Shown piece by piece: positions 14,873-17,289 of a DNA stretch of 17,289 nt. Location: the NCBI GenBank assembly GCA_016719645.1, contig JADJYS010000003.1, positions 1 to 17,289 of the forward strand. The letters run 5' to 3'. The stretch's first letter is position 1. Every line of letters begins with the position of its first letter. Below the pieces are notes generated by a model that worked only from the letters and a program-made list of their open reading frames with translations, did not search any database and was not told the origin of the DNA. Source of the DNA: a bacterium (GTDB taxonomy: Bacteria > Krumholzibacteriota > Krumholzibacteriia > LZORAL124-64-63). A program made the translations under genes and the position numbers.

Positions 14873-16483
14873 TCAGAACCAGGTCCGGAAGGACATCGCC
14901 AGGCGGTCCTTGAACAGCCGGCTGCCGGGCGCGCGGCTGGCGTCCGGATCCACGAAGCCGATGAACCAGTCCGTCCAGACGATGTTGTCGGACTGGCCGG
15001 GGTCGCCGTACTCGAAGTAGAACTCGGCGCCGTAGCCGAGGTCGTACTTCAGCTGGGCGAAGGCCGTCTGGCGCGCCTCGACGCTGTCGCGGGCGTCGAG
15101 CATGCGCAGGTAGCCCTTCACCTTGTCGGTGATGTTGACGTTCATGTCGAAGCCGTAGGCGCTCGACTCGCGGAAGGTGTCGAAGTCGTGCAGGCGGAAC
15201 TGCAGGCGGATCTTCGCCAGGAAGTTCTCGACCGACAGCTCGGCGAACAGGTCGGGGTAGGTGGCGTAGGCGTTGACGTCGGAGTCGGCGTCGAAGCCGT
15301 GCCAGCGCTTGTAGATCGTCTTGCCCTTGAACCCCTTGATGAACTCGACGTAGACCTCGCCGTACCAGGTCTCGGCCGGGCGCAGGCCGAAGCCGATCTC
15401 GTCCGGCACCCGCAGGCGCTCCTTGTCGTAGGCGACCTTGGCGGTGATCGCCTTGCGCGGCACGAAGAAGATGCCCTCGGCGTGCTGGGTGATCCGGTTG
15501 TACTTGCGCTCGTCGTCCCAGCGGCCGGAGAGGAAGTCGCGGAAGTTCTCGCCGGCGTCGTGGTACCAGCCGTGCAGGATGAGGTTGCCGACGTGGACGT
15601 CGCGCACCTCGGCGCCGAAGAGGCGGTTCAGCTCGGTGGGGTGCCCGCTGACGTGCTCCTGGTAGGGCACGCGGCTCACCGCGTACTCCAGGGTCCAGCG
15701 CGACTGCTCCAGGTCCAGCGGGCCGAGGTGCAGGCCGTCGGCGACCAGGTCGTGGGGGAAGAAGGCCAGGTCGGCCTCGTAGACCTGGTTGTTCATCAGG
15801 CCGAGCCGCGAGGTCGCCAGCGGCGCGCCGGTGTCGGTCCAGTCCTTGCGCAGGAACATCAGTCCGCCCACCAGGCGGTCGCCCCAGGAGCGGTTGCGCA
15901 CGCGCACGATCCAGGAGTCCACGCCGTCGCGCACGTCGCCCTGGCCCCAGTTGTGGGTGCCGCCGTCGTCGCTGTAGATCGCCGTGCCGCCCCAGGTGCC
16001 CAGCCAGGGCAGCTTGCGGTCCCAGAACTCGAAGCGCACGCCCTGGGACTGGGGGCCCCAGCTGTCGTTCTTCAGCTTGCCGTCGCTGACGAGGTTGAAC
16101 AGCGGCTCGTCGTTGATCCAGAAGTGGTTCTGGCGCGAGAAGAGGATCGTCTCGGTGCCCTTGCTGCGGAACTTGATGTGCCCCTCGGCCGCGATCCAGG
16201 GCGGCGTGTAGTACTCGACGAACGAGGTGCGGTCGTCGTCGTTGTTGGCGTTGACGCGCAGCTTGACGAAGCTCTCGACGCCCTCGGCGGCGTTGTTGAG
16301 GAACTTCAGCTCCGCGTAGTGGGAGGGCATCCCGAAATGCCAGTTGCGGTCGGTGCGGTCGGCGGCGGACCAGATCGAGTAGTAGCCCTCGAGCTTCGTC
16401 GCCGCCGCGGCGGTCGCCGCGGACCCGGCCGCCAGGGCCGTCGTCAGCAGCAGGAGCGCGCAGCGTCGCCAGCTAGACTTCAC
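14873..16483 (-). CDS. Predicted outer-membrane beta-barrel protein of unknown family
   Basis: A 536-residue protein with a GTG start at 16483, one base after the stop of the PorV-like gene; its AGGG ribosome site lies in that gene's last codons, so translation is coupled. Residues 1-28 are a Sec signal peptide. The rest is rich in aromatic, alternating strands (YYSIWSAADRTDRNWHFG, SHYAELKFLNN, AEFYFEYGDPGQSDNIVW) and ends in RTWF, a typical C-terminal barrel signature. No CBM48 or other known domain is visible. I do not recognise the family. Such proteins in this position could form an outer-membrane pore for sugars; the only support is the operon with the CBM48-barrel and CBM48 lipoprotein. 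No TonB box or plug domain is apparent, so it is not a classical TonB-dependent receptor. Confidence 0.78.
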   Translation of the reverse strand: MKSSWRRCALLLLTTALAAGSAATAAAATKLEGYYSIWSAADRTDRNWHFGMPSHYAELKFLNNAAEGVESFVKLRVNANNDDDRTSFVEYYTPPWIAAEGHIKFRSKGTETILFSRQNHFWINDEPLFNLVSDGKLKNDSWGPQSQGVRFEFWDRKLPWLGTWGGTAIYSDDGGTHNWGQGDVRDGVDSWIVRVRNRSWGDRLVGGLMFLRKDWTDTGAPLATSRLGLMNNQVYEADLAFFPHDLVADGLHLGPLDLEQSRWTLEYAVSRVPYQEHVSGHPTELNRLFGAEVRDVHVGNLILHGWYHDAGENFRDFLSGRWDDERKYNRITQHAEGIFFVPRKAITAKVAYDKERLRVPDEIGFGLRPAETWYGEVYVEFIKGFKGKTIYKRWHGFDADSDVNAYATYPDLFAELSVENFLAKIRLQFRLHDFDTFRESSAYGFDMNVNITDKVKGYLRMLDARDSVEARQTAFAQLKYDLGYGAEFYFEYGDPGQSDNIVWTDWFIGFVDPDASRAPGSRLFKDRLAMSFRTWF

Positions 16484-16484
16484 G

Positions 16485-17289
16485 TCAGTCCCTCACCGTG
16501 AAAGAGAGCAAGTACACGTTGCCCAGATTCTCGACGGATTCCAGGGCCACGTCGAGCTGCCAGCGCACGTCCTGCAGGCCGAAGCCCATGGTCACCTGGC
16601 CGGCGGCCAGGCCGGCGCGCAGGGCCAGCGCGTCGAAGAACCAGATCTCGGCGCCGCCGTGCAGCGTCGTGTCGCCCCAGCCGCCCTCGCGGCTGCGCAC
16701 GTCGCCGCTGACCCGCAGCGTCTCGCGGAACAGGTAGCTGCCGCCCAGGGCGAAGGTGCTGTAGACGGGGTCGGGGTCGACCGTCGTCTCCAGCAGCTGC
16801 AGGTAGGGCTCGTTCAGGTTCTGCACCACGCCGCCCAGGGTCCAGGCCCGGCCGCTGTCGTAGTGGAAGCCCAGGTCCACGGCGAAGTCCATGTCGCCGC
16901 CGTTGTAGGCGGGGTCGCCGTAGATCTCGGCGCCGGGCGCCGCCAGCCGGAAGACCTTGCCCGTCGCGCCGAGCGACAGCCCCTCGAGCCAGGGGGCCCG
17001 CACCGCGCCGGCCAGGGCGTAGGTGTCCTCGTAGAGCAGGTCGTCGATGCCCACCCGGATGAGGCCCAGGCCCACCCGCAGGCCGCAGAGGTCCGGCGAG
17101 GTGACGATCAGGTCGTCGTCGCGGATCCCCTCGGCCGAGTACAGCCAGGCCCGGCAGAGGGTGAGCGACGTCCGGTCGTCGCGCGACAGGCCCGCGGGGT
17201 TCCAGAACACCGCGTTGGGGTCGTCGCTCAGCGCCGTGAAGGCCGAGCCCAGCGCCCGCGGCCGCGCGCCCAGGCGGGCGTGGCGGAAG
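16485..17289 (-). CDS. PorV/UPF0164-like outer-membrane barrel protein, 5' end outside window
   Basis: The frame is open from the window edge at 17289 and ends at the TGA at 16485-16487, giving 267 visible residues. The first visible part reads GARPRALGSAFTALSDDPNAVFWNPAGLS. It matches the conserved N-terminal block (GxG.AFTAL.DD.NA..WNPAGL) of PorV/PorQ and UPF0164 proteins, a FadL-like outer-membrane family common in FCB-group bacteria. The internal GTG at 17210 is not the true start, because the motif extends upstream of it. Later strands (LSLGATGKVFRL, DFAVDLGFHYD, WTLGGVVQNL, LRAGLAAGQVTMGFGL) agree with a barrel of this family, though the end is VRD rather than an aromatic residue. Homologues help in type IX secretion or outer-membrane transport. 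It is the first visible gene of the leftward envelope operon. Confidence 0.8.
   Translation of the reverse strand, partial: FRHARLGARPRALGSAFTALSDDPNAVFWNPAGLSRDDRTSLTLCRAWLYSAEGIRDDDLIVTSPDLCGLRVGLGLIRVGIDDLLYEDTYALAGAVRAPWLEGLSLGATGKVFRLAAPGAEIYGDPAYNGGDMDFAVDLGFHYDSGRAWTLGGVVQNLNEPYLQLLETTVDPDPVYSTFALGGSYLFRETLRVSGDVRSREGGWGDTTLHGGAEIWFFDALALRAGLAAGQVTMGFGLQDVRWQLDVALESVENLGNVYLLSFTVRD

Noticed and set aside
12732..15020. 762-codon plus-strand open frame
   Set aside because: Antisense shadow of the CBM48-barrel gene, low-complexity Val/Ala/Gly/Arg-rich, with no recognisable domain.
14873..16483. SusC-like TonB-dependent receptor
   Set aside because: At 536 residues it is too short and shows no plug domain or TonB box; only a barrel-like pattern and a C-terminal Phe are visible.
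15188..16501. 437-codon plus-strand open frame
   Set aside because: Antisense shadow of the 536-residue barrel gene, with the same low-complexity composition and no ribosome site.

Overview
The window is very G+C-rich, roughly 70% by eye. It comes from a Gram-negative-type (diderm) bacterium: it encodes predicted lipoproteins, outer-membrane beta-barrels with a C-terminal aromatic residue, and a PorV/UPF0164-like protein. That combination, together with repeated use of stand-alone CBM48 glycogen-binding modules, recalls the little-cultured high-GC relatives of the FCB group (for example Krumholzibacteriota- or Eisenbacteria-like lineages). The taxonomic guess is inference only. No rRNA, tRNA, CRISPR array or transposase gene was seen.

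Layout. (1) Positions 1-1895, plus strand: three consecutive genes with recognisable products but many frameshifts: a histidine kinase, a flavin-reductase-like protein and a cupin. The residues on either side of each shift still fit their families. This suggests either a cluster of fresh pseudogenes or, more simply, an indel-rich contig end. (2) 1847-4521, minus: a two-lobed M16 zinc peptidase with one single-base frameshift, ending just before a hairpin terminator shared with the cupin. (3) 4677-5570, plus: a polysaccharide deacetylase of the XrtA/PEP-CTERM-associated kind. (4) 5592-7472, minus, and 7674-11351, plus: two divergent GH13 alpha-glucan enzymes. The first is a lipoprotein with one CBM48-like module. 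The second is a secreted 1225-residue enzyme with five tandem CBM48 modules, a CBM34-like domain and a neopullulanase-like catalytic domain. (5) 11428-12103, minus: a DUF134/UPF0251 DNA-binding protein and a NifX/NafY-like protein in a tight two-gene operon, behind a clear promoter whose -10 lies in a palindromic operator. (6) 12178-12310: a 133-bp element with 26-bp inverted ends. (7) 12311-17289, minus: an operon of envelope proteins: a PorV-like protein (cut by the window edge), an outer-membrane barrel, a barrel with an N-terminal CBM48 module, and a small lipoprotein that is essentially one CBM48 module.

How it may work together. Eight CBM48-type modules lie in four neighbouring exported proteins within about 9 kb. 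The simplest reading is an envelope alpha-glucan (starch, glycogen or maltodextrin) capture-and-degradation locus. The CBM48-barrel and CBM48 lipoprotein would hold glucan at the outer membrane, the multi-CBM48 GH13 would cut it, and the lipoprotein GH13 would process products. No SusC, SusD or TonB-dependent receptor is visible here, so this would be an alternative to the Bacteroidetes Sus arrangement. The functional link is inference from shared modules and proximity.
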